Shown here in pieces: positions 54,706 to 64,000 of a DNA stretch of 64,000 nt (position 1 is its first letter; every line of letters starts with the position of its first letter). The DNA comes from Cadophora sp. MPI-SDFR-AT-0126 (Eukaryota; Ascomycota; Leotiomycetes; Helotiales; Ploettnerulaceae). The notes under the pieces were generated by a model. It was not told the DNA's origin and searched no databases. It worked only from the letters and a program-made list of their open reading frames with translations. Both the position numbers and the translations under genes were made by a program. Location: positions 1,240,001 through 1,304,000 of the forward strand of contig JAGMVK010000003.1 in assembly GCA_020747065.1 (NCBI GenBank), written 5' to 3'.

Positions 54706-55841
54706 TCAATTCCCGAGGGACTCCACGTCTCGCTGAAAGCGGGCGCTGGCTGCATTCATGCGATGACTTGCTGTAACAGCTGCAAACTCAGCCGAGAAGC
54801 CAACAGTCTGTATCGCGCTCTCAGTCGCATTTCCGTAATCGGCCCATTGTCTTCTCAGGTTATGCATAACATGGAAGTCAGCCACGATGGCTGAACCAGA
54901 CCAGAGTATGTCCAGAGTACTATCGTCGTCTTCCTCCTGTGGAGGAGGTGGTTCAGCAAGCAGTCGTTCTCGTTCCTCTTCCCTCTCTTCGTCTACATCA
55001 TTTCTCGAGTTTGTTTGTCCGTCGTTTTGAGGCATCATAGGCTGCATCTCCATATCCCCCTCGCTGGCAACAATGCCCTCTCCCATTTCTCCCCTCTCTT
55101 CCGCATCAAGATTCTGGGCCGAGACAACTGCTTCCCTGGGAACATCTGTAGCAGCCGTGGGAACAGTCGACGTAAGCGCATCATTGACGGCTGATAATCT
55201 CTCCCTCTCCACATGCACAGCCAGCATAAAACATTGGAGACCCAAGACTAGCAGATCCAGCAACACCAAGTGGAATTTCGAGGTCGGTCCCTTCTGCCCG
55301 ATGAGATCTATGATTACCCCGCCATGTAGGTAGCCTCGCATAGCTTCTCCTGTTTCCGAGCGCGCAGTGAATAGGTGTAGGAGGATACAGAGGATATTGG
55401 GCCCGAAGATGGCGCCAATGTAAGGGCGATGTTGAGGAGCCGCTGGGATGAATTTCGGTTTGGGTGAGAGGAACATCATTTGGTTGACGGCGCGGAGAAG
55501 GAGGCGGAAGAGCGAGCAACTGTATATCATCGTTATTTATATTCTAACGTATTCTCCACAGTAAGGACAACATACTCCATGTAGTACACTATACATAGCT
55601 CGGCATATATCAGTATGTCGAGGTGTAGAGTAAGATTATTGATGAATTCGAACTTCTTCTTCGTCTGCGCCACAGCTCTTCTTTTTGCGGGCGATTCGGA
55701 TTGCACATCCTGGCTTCTCACAGTACCATCGTCGACGGCGCCGGCAGTGGTGCTCTCACTTGCGCCTGCGGTGGGATCTGTTGATGATGATGTTGCTGGC
55801 GCAGAGCTGGGCAGGTCGTTTGATGGAGAGTCATTGTTCAT
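54706..55841 (-). CDS. DUF1746 membrane protein, Dsc4-like (DSC E3 ligase subunit)
   Basis: Two exons, 55841-55576 and 55519-54706, joined across a 56-nt intron, give 359 residues. The N-terminus is Ser/Thr/Ala-rich and disordered. A conserved block follows (KKKFEFINNLTLHLDILIYAELCIVYYMDCSLFRLLLRA), then hydrophobic segments around residues 125-150 and 165-200. A long acidic region with DEEREEERERLLAEPPPP and a terminal amphipathic stretch complete it. This matches the DUF1746 family, which includes fission yeast Dsc4, part of the Golgi/endosome membrane ubiquitin ligase that processes SREBP and removes orphan membrane proteins. Family call from memory; fairly sure. Confidence 0.72.
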
Positions 55842-56371
55842 AGCTTGGAGGTGGACTCATTGGCAGGGCGGGGAGTCTTGATCCTTTTTCGGGAGGGACT
55901 TCACATTGTTCGGTGGAAGATTGGATGTTTGTGAAGCCCGGGGAAATGCTTCCTGTGAGCTGTGAGGCTGCAGGGATGGCGTGGAGGTGGGAGGTGAGGT
56001 GTTGAAATCGAGGGGACTGAACAAGCGAGCCAGCCCTGGAGCGGGCGGATCGATCACATGTGCTGGGCTGACCTCAAACATTGGATCTCAGCCTTCTCTC
56101 CGAGTACCACTTCATCGGCACACAGGCTAGAGAGAGATAGAAGAGCACTTTGACAGTGCTTTTTTACTACTCATCATCCAATTTTTATACAGTCCAGCTG
56201 ATTGCCGTTTTCTGGACTTATCGATTTGGATCTGGCCACTGACTTTATTTCAACTTCTTGAGCCATCTCAGCAATCTCAGCCTTCCCGGTACTTTACTAC
56301 TACTTCGTTTCTCCAGTATTTTTATAATCATCTCACTGTACAGGTATTTAACAGTATATCCATAAGCCGCC
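55842..56371. promoter_or_regulatory. Divergent promoter region, Dsc4-like / 2EXR gene
   Basis: 530 bp between divergent start codons, holding both leaders. Nothing else recognised. Confidence 0.45.
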
Positions 56372-57352
56372 ATGCCTCCCCGTCGCAGTACCACTGCAGC
56401 AGCTCAACCGAAGACCCTCAGAGCCTTCTCACTCTTCCCTAAGCTCCCCATCGAGCTCCGCGTCAAGATATTCAGAGACCATCTCAGCACCGCAACCCGG
56501 CTCGTACACATCTACTGGCACGCCCGGCAACGAGTCTTCAAGTCCTCGCAAGCAGTCCCACCACTACTCCACGTATGTCAAGAATCCCGTTACGAAGCTC
56601 TGAAGAAGTACCAGCTGAGCTTCGCCCCGTCTCCGGAATTTGCTCGCGTGTACTTCTCATTCGAAAAGGATGTTCTTATGGTGTGCTGGCGTACGCTTGG
56701 AGCGTATCCCGGACGGATAGGCAAGAAGATGGGTGAGGAGGAAGCGGCAAAAATCAAGCACCTGATCATGAACGAGGAAGCGTTGCTATTCCATGCTGAG
56801 GATGATGGGAGGGAGTTGGAGAGATTCACTGGGCTCAATACGCTGGGCGTTGCGTGTGATCCGGCGAATGTGGAGAGTGGGGAGCAGTATGGAAGGCTTG
56901 CTATGGAGAGGTTGGCGTATGGGCTGAATGGCGGGTTTGATGATCTTCATGAAGATGATGAGGAGGATAGTCAGGTGGTGGAGAAGAAACAGAATCTCGT
57001 CAAGGAGGAGAGATGGCCTGAGGTCGTGTGCTTGAGGTCTGATGCTCAAGGCCAGCAGAGATGCAGTCGACATTGGTGAGTTATATCCATACTACCTTTA
57101 AGCGAGTATCTTGACATTTGGAAGACAATTTTGTCTTCCCCCAGCTCACACGCCCTACCAATAAAGGCAAAATCTCACTGACTTTCATGCAGGTGGTTCG
57201 ACGGCTGGAATCAACGAGCGGGAGAATTACAGCGAGAGAAATGGCCAAAAGTCCTCGCAAGGAGTTTGCTGGTCACGCAATTCGACTCGCAGGAGGATGA
57301 TGCGATGTTCCTTATGCACATGCTGTTCTTTCATCCTGGACAGGTCATCTAA
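56372..57352 (+). CDS. 2EXR-domain protein of unknown function
   Basis: Two exons, 56372-57075 and 57193-57352, give 287 residues. The N-terminal ~70 residues carry the 2EXR motif of filamentous fungi: FSLFPKLPIELRVKIFRDHL, then VPPLLHVCQESRYEALKKY. This F-box-like family is greatly expanded in Pezizomycotina and has no established biochemical role. The middle is acidic (DLHEDDEEDSQ), and the second exon encodes WFDGWNQRAGELQ and ends HPGQVI. The 117-nt intron is longer than most here but has a clear CACTGAC branch site and ATGCAG acceptor. Confidence 0.8.
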
Positions 57353-57854
57353 GCACGTTGTGTCTGGAAGGTTTGCTCCGACAGCGGATTGCTTTGAGCA
57401 GTGGAGTTGGGCGTGCAAACTTCAGGGGATCATGTCTTCTGTCATGGCTAGTTATTCTGTGAGCACTGAAGTATCTATTTTTCCTCTCCAGATTTGACTA
57501 CTTTGCTCGCGGGATGTTATGCTCAATCAACAATCAAGCACGTCACTTGGTCAGTACAAAGCTTTGTACTTTTCTTCCATACTCTGGCTTCGGCAATACC
57601 AGTAAGTCATTTTCTTGGTATTATGCTATCTGCACGCAAGATCGTTCGTTCAAATTATCGTAATTGCTGAGCACATCACACAATAAAAGCCTCATGACAA
57701 AAGCAGATGAAAGTCCCCAGCACCATGCTTCAAAATGTAGGAAAGACACATACGCGGCAGCATACCACGGAGCCGCAATTCCTCTGTTTCTTTCCTGGTA
57801 ACATCCTGTCACATTCCATTCCAATTTTCCTTATGCCGTACCTCATCGATCATA
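57353..57854. other. Intergenic, about 500 bp between convergent genes
   Basis: Two 3' UTRs expected. Nothing recognised. Confidence 0.5.
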
Positions 57855-59520
57855 TTATGTATTTACCAGCTCCTTCAATCTCTTCTCAATGACATGGCGT
57901 CCATCGTAAGTCTTCCAGACCTCGGATGGCGCTTTGCTGACAACGTCCCAGCTGATCAGCTTCTTGGTCAAGTGGCTCAGATCCTCTTGCTTCTTGCTCC
58001 ATTGTCTATCCCTCTTCATCTCGATACCAGAGCTCACGAGAGCCAAAGGAACCTTCTCCAACTGAATGTGTCTGGCGCTGCTAACTTCATTTTTAGTCAG
58101 GGAATCGGCGACAAGAGACTCTTGAAGCTTGGCCTTAATATATTTTCCATTCTGATATGCGGAACGCCCATAGACGCGGTCTTCACGAGAACGACCTTTG
58201 AAAATTGCTGCGGGGATGCGGTCCAAGCCAAGTGGTGAGATGATACCCCAAGCCCAGAGAAGAAATCCTCGATGAGGAGAACCAAGACGGTAGAGAAGGT
58301 CCTCATGGAGAGGGTCGACCAACAGAATCCCCTTGATAGCAGTGCCGTGTCGAGAGGAGAAGATTCGGCTGTAGATGCTTCCAACACCCGCACTTGCCAG
58401 AACCCATGGCCCGTCCTCACCAGCACGAGCGAGAGCCTCAGATAGAACATCAGCTGCCATGCCGGCAGAGAATGGAGATGGAGCATTGTCGGACCATCCG
58501 AATCCTGGTCTATCGGAGTAGCAGTAGCGGGAGATGCTTCCATTGGCGAGGGCGTTCTCGGCAACTACCATCATTCCACTCTCAAAAGGTCCGTCGCCAG
58601 CCTCGAAAAGAACAGTTGGGACCTTCTTTCCAGAAGCGCTGATAGTGTTCGTGCTGCCCTCGCAGAAAACATGGATTTGATATTTGTCTCCATCAACATA
58701 GTATCGCTTTCCAGGTGCGGCCAGAGACGCATCGCGAGCACGAAGGATGAGGGTTGCGGTCAAGAGAACTGCTACCACGGCCATAATAACAAGGAATACA
58801 GTGGAAACAAAAACTGAGGTCCATTCTCCCAGAGTACGGCGAGACTCGGCGCGGCCAGTGAGTCGTTCTTCCTCCTCTCTTTTCCCCCACGCAACAATAC
58901 GGTCTGTGGTTACGGTCCAGACAGCGATCAACAGAGCCCAGAGGACACTCGCAATGCCAACCCAGCCTTCCTCTACTCGAAGTCTTGGAACAGAGACAAT
59001 CAGAATGGAGTCAACCAATAAGACTACTGCAACGATCAAGCAAGAGACTTGTGCAGCCTTAGAAGGCGAGGAGAAGAACAAGAGATTAAGTATCAGAAGT
59101 CCCAGTGTCAATGTCGTGTACGAGAAGTCGAAGAACCCAGACCCACGCGAGTGCATTCCTGGTGGACTGACGAAGATGGATACCAATAACAGAACCCACC
59201 AGAGGAAGGTTATGATGGCGAAGAAGACCGTGAAGTAGCGTAGAAATCGCACGCTCCAGAGATTGTAAGGTGATACCTAGTAGCAGAAGTCAGCAAATGA
59301 AGTTCATTACACATGTGGGTAAGGATATTTCCAAATGCAGAACTCGGATACTTACCGCTGGGTCATCAGGGCTCAGATATCCCTGAGATGGGGGTGGAAG
59401 CAAACGAGTTGTCTCGTCGGCTTCAGATGCGCGGGGGTTGACAACATGACTGCTAGAATCTCCATTCTGCGAGACCGGCCTGTCAGGATCATCGTCGTTT
59501 TTGTTTCCCCAAAGCGCCAT
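57855..59520 (-). CDS. Membrane protein with alpha/beta-hydrolase-like domain lacking the nucleophile serine
   Basis: Two exons, 59520-59356 (MALWGNKNDDDPD...) and 59276-57855, joined across a 79-nt intron, give 528 residues. After a polar N-terminus come five or so membrane segments between residues ~60 and ~240. The C-terminal ~290 residues follow the alpha/beta-hydrolase plan: VPTVLFEAGDGPFESG, YCYSDRPGFGWSD, a strand-turn-helix at the elbow position, and GILLVDPLHEDLLYRLG. The elbow reads LASAGVGSIYSRIF, where G-x-S-x-G hydrolases have serine; alignment by eye puts glycine there. It may be a non-catalytic fold. Localisation and function are unknown. Confidence 0.75.
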
Positions 59521-59944
59521 GGTGATCGATCTTGAAGCTGTCACTTCGACTCTGGAGGTATTGTAGGATGTACGAAGTGCCCGTCGATTTGTCGGGGTAA
59601 CGAAGTATGAGTGAGGAAAGCAAGAGGGAGACACACACACAGAGAGAGAGAGGGAGGGAGGGAAAGAGTAGAGCAGACAAAGTTCGGCTTCCGCGAAAGT
59701 AGGTGGGTTAGGGTAGGGCAGGCAGTAGCAGACTAGTACAAGTAGTAGTGAAATGGAAAGCAGGGTTCAAAGGTAAACAAGAGCTACGGAAAAGTAGTGT
59801 AGTGCGGCGGCAGAACAGTGGTCATGGAAGTTAGCTCGGCCAACACGACAGATGAGCCAATGATGTAGACGACTGCAGGTGATTCTAGCTCTAAAATAGC
59901 TAGGTATTGGACTGTGGTTGCGTAAGTTTCGGAATGTGGCAACG

Positions 59945-59983
59945 AGGAGGAGGAGGAGGAGGAGGAGGAGGAGGAGGAGGAGG
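59945..59983. repeat. (AGG)13 trinucleotide microsatellite
   Basis: Thirteen uninterrupted AGG units followed by imperfect G/A-rich sequence. A polypurine tract of this kind can adopt triplex or quadruplex structure and is length-variable. Confidence 0.9.
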
Positions 59984-60230
59984 GAAGAGGAGGGGGAGGA
60001 CGATCGATGTTAGCATGCTATGCCATGCATCCCATGACATCATCGAGATCTGCTACTGTTTGTTCCAGTACGGTAGCGCGATGACGGTTCAACAACGACA
60101 ACGGACAATCCCCATTGCCTCGCGAATTGGCATGTGCGTGCGCGAGAGATAGAGAGGAGAGTATAAAAGGTAAAGAAAGAGAAAGACAGATCTGTGATGA
60201 CTTCCACTATTTAGTTGAACGCGAACAAGC

Positions 60231-60255
60231 ACGCATGCATTCATGCATGCATGCA
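60231..60255. repeat. GCAT/ATGC alternating repeat
   Basis: Imperfect run of GCATGCAT units, self-complementary along its length, in the PME1 upstream region. Confidence 0.75.
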
Positions 60256-60733
60256 CTTGGTAACTGTACAATACTTTTTTTGTTTTGATGGATGGCAATC
60301 ATACTTACCATAAATAAGATCTGCACGTCATCCCGGTCAAAGAGCTGCTCAGCTCAGAGCTCACAGAGCTCACAGAGCACAGCTCTCCCCCGCCTCGCCT
60401 CCCGCTTCGAGAATCCCTGCCCCGTTTTCCCTATCTCTTCTCCTTTCTTCTCTTATCGCATTTGTATTGTACGAAAGGTACTGTACAGTAAGCGAGCCAA
60501 GCAAGACATGGAGATTAAACACAAGACAAATGAATGCTCGATATCGAATGTCCACTTCCAAAGAGCCTCCAACAAAATCATACCACAGTCTGCAGTTGCC
60601 ACGATGAATCGACGCAAATTTTGATTTGCCCAGCTTTGCTCAACTCAAACTCGCCAATTTATTCTTCCATGTTCACAAGAACGACCTTGCCGACCAACCT
60701 AGACGATCCACCCCTCACTTTCATTCATCCACC

Positions 60734-62061
60734 ATGAGTGACCTCCAGCGAGCCTTCGCAAAGGCAAAACTCTCCAGCTACCCGGCTACTATCCCCCCAA
60801 TATCTTTCCAGGAAGCTGATGAAGATGAGGAAGTGGACCGCTTCAATACCGAACTCCCTACCGACGATGATTCCTCCTCCGCCTCATCAGCTTCCTCTGC
60901 TTCATCCACAGGAACTATAATCCCTTCGCAGAATCAGAACCTATTTGCTCGGCCTCATGGGTAGTCATGCCCTATATCCCCCTATGCTGCATGCAAGAGG
61001 TAACATATCAAGCGTACAGGCCTCCGAACAAAAGAACAATGGACCAAATTCCTTGGACCACATATTTTGAACGGGAACTCTTCCTCGAATCCACTACCGA
61101 AACCTCCACAATAGTACATCATGCCTACCTCACCTCGCCCGTTGGCAACGCGCCTTTGTTTGTCACACATCATGGGGCAGGATCATCTGGACTCTCGTTT
61201 GCCGTTATGGCCGCCGAGATACGGAAACGTTTACCTTCCGCTGGCATTCTGTCTCTTGATGCCCGTGGGCATGGCCGTACAACTGTCACTCCCGAACAAG
61301 AAGTATTGGATCTCAGTTTGGAAACACTGAGTGCAGACTTAATATCCGCTTTGAACAAAGCTAAGACACAAATGGGCTGGGAGCAGATGCCACTTCTGGT
61401 CTTGATTGGCCATTCTCTTGGCGGTGCAGTAGTTACAGATGTTGCAAAGAGTGGAAGGCTGGGTAATGCAGTACTCGGATATGCAGTGCTTGACATTGTC
61501 GAAGGGTCTGCCATTGATGCCTTGCAAAGTATGCAAACCTATTTGTCTACAAGGCCAGCAGGATTTCCATCTCTGGAGTCGGGCATAGAGTGGCATATCC
61601 GATCCAGGACGATCCGGAACTCGATATCCGCCCGAACAAGCGTTCCTGCTCTTCTTAAGCACGACCCAGCTGTGAGAAGTTCAAGATCTTGGACGTGGCA
61701 GACAGATCTAGCTGCAACTCAACCATTCTGGGAAGGTTGGTTCGTTGGGCTCAGTAAGAAGTTCCTGGAAGCCAAAGGAGGAAAGCTTCTTTTGCTTGCT
61801 GGCACAGATCGATTAGACAAGGAGTTGATAATTGGTCAAATGCAAGGTATGTGCCCGAGAATTAATTCAGTAGGCGTGCTTTGACATCTGGCAGGCAAAT
61901 ATGCCTTACAGGTCTTCCCTGAAGCGGGACACTTCGTCCATGAGGACTTGCCAGAGAAGACAGCCATGGTGATCGTCGACTTCTACAAGAGAAACGACAG
62001 AAGTGCGCTAGTCCTGCCACCTAAGGTATCAGATTTATTACGGGCTGGAAAGAAGGTATGA
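60734..62061 (+). CDS. PPE1: Protein phosphatase methylesterase 1
   Basis: Removes the C-terminal methyl ester from the PP2A catalytic subunit. Three exons: 60734-60960, 61020-61846, 61895-62061, giving 406 residues. An N-terminal acidic/Ser-rich region precedes the hydrolase fold: FVTHHGAGSSGLSFA, LDARGHGRT, and nucleophile motif GHSLGGAV. The acid lies in LDIVEGSAIDALQSMQ and the histidine in EAGHFVHEDLPEK. The family segment IEWHIRSRTIRNSISARTSV is present. The full triad is intact, unlike in the neighbouring hydrolase-like protein. An upstream in-frame ATG at 60626 would add 36 residues of leader-like sequence. Confidence 0.95.
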
Positions 62062-63380
62062 AAATGGTCATATAGAAGAGGTATGATCAGCGATCGAGGG
62101 CTAAAGATCGATCCTCTTTCACCAAAAAAAAAAAAACTTGCGAATAAGCAGCTAAGTCTGCCCCAATACCCCGTGTATTGGCGTTTAGTTGATACATGCA
62201 AGACATATTCAGCTGTATTGACTGGTAGGTGGTGAGCCGTCCAATGGCTGGACGGGAGGAACATCAGCCATCCAGGGACCAGCGATTGTGGCATGTACAA
62301 TGATCGAAACCAATGGCTTACCATCACTAAGGAGAATAATATCGCCATGCAATGCAGTGTACAGCAATCAGGGGCGTGTCTCTTTCTTTGCTCTCCGCTG
62401 TATCGAGACACAAAATGCCACTTATTCAAGCTGTGAATGTAAGTGTTGTTTCGCAATTCTTAATCCCATTTCATCTCATGAATAGGAAGCCGGGTGAGGG
62501 TGTGTCTCTTTCCGGCCACTTCAGATACTTAAGATCGAACTGTGATACAGTGTACCGCTCAGACTGCAATCCAGAACATAACTAGTATGCTTCAGCATTT
62601 TTTTTAGCACTCCATTCAAACTTTTCAAGTATGACCGATATTCCCAGCAGATTCATGGCTATCGAAAATGTGAATCTTTCCATACTTGAGCATGTCAGAA
62701 TGCTGGTCTCGACCTCGATCAGTAACTGGGAGATGACTCGGGGATTTTCCAGGGGTAAAAGCTTGTTTTCTCCCCTGCCGTGGAACAGGGGCTGAGGTAA
62801 GCCACCGGGTCGTATGTTCACCGTTTTCTGTCAGAAGAGGCTCGCAAATATTCATACCGCTGTACTCCATTCTACTCTACTCTCCTCTCCCGGACCAGTC
62901 GCCGAGGGGAGGGACTCGGGATTTGCAAGTGTCTCGCTGTCATTCGCCCTTTACTTCATCTGCTACCAGAATTCTCTCTTGGCGGTATTCCGTTGTGTTC
63001 ATTCTTCGAGTGTTGCGCCTTCCGTGTTTGACGTTGAAAAGTTGAGAACCAACACCTTTGACGTTGATTGCTCTTTCCTCCCCTGCAGGCTACAGGCATG
63101 AGATTTGATTGCTGTGTCCAAGGATTCATTCGTGAATAGGAAGGAAGGAGTACAAGTGGAGCAAGCTAGAAGCTTGGCGAGATTAGATGGTGTTTGGTAT
63201 TTGGTATTTAACTTTCCAAGGTCCCCCCTCGACAAGTGGTAGAGTGCAGTGTAGTGTCATCCCATCTTCACTACGGTCCAGTTCATCTCATCTTTTCCCT
63301 CTTTTCTCGCTTGGTATTCCGACGGCATAGCAGTCAAGAATTTCAAACTTTCCATTATTCTGGGCGAGACGCTGTACACC
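62062..63380. other. Intergenic, 1.3 kb
   Basis: PME1 3' UTR (with an A12-13 run at about 62126) and the promoter of the secreted-protein gene. No gene supported. Confidence 0.5.
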
Positions 63381-64000
63381 ATGCAATTCAACGCCATATT
63401 CGTCCTCACTGGACTCCTGGCTCTCACAAGTGCCACTCCACAGTCCCCAGAGTAGGTGATGTCTCAACTCCATCCCAGCTCATCTTATATCCCCACAAAT
63501 TCTCTTCAGCAAATGAACAAGCACGATCAAATGCTAAAAAGTTAACAAATCACTGACCTCATCCCCAAAACACAGACAATCCACCGCCGCAGCCAACGCC
63601 CTAGTCTCCTATCTCGAAGATCTCTCCACCAACACCGCGTTCCTCTCCGCCATCAGCGCCATCCAAACCGACAGCGCAGCCGTCTCGTCCCTTTCCGCAT
63701 TCGAAGCCTCGGTCTCATCCGTCTTCGAGAACCAAGAAACCCTCGCAACGGACTATCTAAACGGCGTACCCGAGACCGTCCGTCCGTTCTTCAGCAGTGT
63801 TTATCAGGCTGAGGCGAGCATTCTGACCGCGAATGGGTTTAGCAACCCGTTGAAGAGTGTGACAGCTACGGCGATGAGTACGGGGACGGGAACGGCAACT
63901 GGGGCGGGTGCTCAAGCAACGAGTTCGAGTACCGCTGGTGCGGCAGCGAGAGAGACGGGTTTGGGGAGGGTGGGACAGGTTGCTGTTGCTGGGGCGGTGG
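63381..64000 (+). CDS. Secreted, probably GPI-anchored protein (3' end outside window)
   Basis: Exon 1 63381-63451 encodes a signal peptide (MQFNAIFVLTGLLALTSAT, cleavage likely after SAT or PQ). Intron 63452-63575 is 124 nt. Exon 2 runs from 63576 past the window end. The mature part begins with an Ala/Ser-rich helical domain of about 100 residues (ALVSYLEDLSTNTAFLSAI, then SVFENQETLATDY) without cysteines. A Ser/Thr/Gly/Ala-rich linker follows, leading into a hydrophobic stretch (GQVAVAGAV) as the window ends. That order is typical of fungal GPI-anchored wall proteins. I do not recognise a named family. Confidence 0.7.

Larger units (their letters stand above)
59521..60733. promoter_or_regulatory. 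Divergent intergenic region with microsatellites
   Basis: 1.2 kb between the hydrolase-like gene and PME1. It contains GA-rich sequence on the left, an (AGG)13 tract at 59945-59983, and alternating ATGC sequence at about 60231-60255. No gene supported; open frames here are low-complexity. Confidence 0.5.

Noticed and set aside
59907..60152. 81-codon ORF with a poly-glycine run
   Set aside because: It arises from the (AGG)n microsatellite and has no other protein-like character.

Overview
The window is nuclear DNA of a filamentous ascomycete (Pezizomycotina). Genes on both strands are cut by many short introns (about 45-70 nt) with GT-AG ends and a CTAAC/CTGAC-type branch site just before the acceptor. 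The proteins are typical single-copy fungal ones. A leotiomycete would fit, but the class is not proven here. There are no rRNA genes, CRISPR arrays, or prokaryotic or viral genes.

Layout. 1-4.5 kb: ARPC2 (-, 3' end cut by the window edge) diverges from DIP2/UTP12 (+). 7.3-8.9 kb: a seven-transmembrane receptor (-). 8.9-17.8 kb: a long stretch with no gene I can support. 17.8-22.6 kb: a GPATCH11-like G-patch protein and a mitochondrial PPR-like protein (both -), with an AT-rich island and a tRNA-like fragment between them. 22.7-29.9 kb: ORC3 (+), a small unknown gene (-), SEC66 (-) and NPL4 (+). 31.2-37.5 kb: arginine-specific carbamoyl-phosphate synthase CPA2 (-). 38.8-42.4 kb: cytosolic Phe-tRNA synthetase alpha FRS2 and an unknown coiled-coil protein (both -). 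42.9-49.6 kb: BRR2 (+). 50.4-54.6 kb: a PWWP protein and RCL1 (both +). 54.7-57.4 kb: a Dsc4-like protein (-) and a 2EXR protein (+). 57.9-62.1 kb: a membrane protein with a hydrolase-like fold (-) and PME-1 methylesterase (+). 63.4 kb: the start of a secreted, probably GPI-anchored protein (+).

The most striking feature lies inside CPA2. A 2136-nt intron interrupts one of the most conserved stretches of the enzyme. It carries an intact same-strand gene for a 391-residue protein with a GIY-YIG-nuclease-like core and two C2H2 zinc fingers. Immediately upstream is a 51-nt intron, and the two introns are separated by a single exonic base (34829). With that base the reading frame is exactly restored (Ala-Lys-Ile-Leu-Gly-Thr); without it translation stops two codons later. 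I read this as a candidate homing-like element living in a spliceosomal intron, next to a 1-nt microexon.

Shared roles are housekeeping: ribosome biogenesis (DIP2, RCL1), splicing (BRR2, perhaps the G-patch protein), replication (ORC3), translation (FRS2), arginine synthesis (CPA2), ER translocation and ubiquitin-dependent extraction (SEC66, NPL4, Dsc4-like). Divergent gene pairs share short promoters, the tightest being PPR/ORC3 with 103 bp between the start codons. Exon boundaries were read by eye from splice motifs and reading-frame continuity; no alignment or expression data were used.
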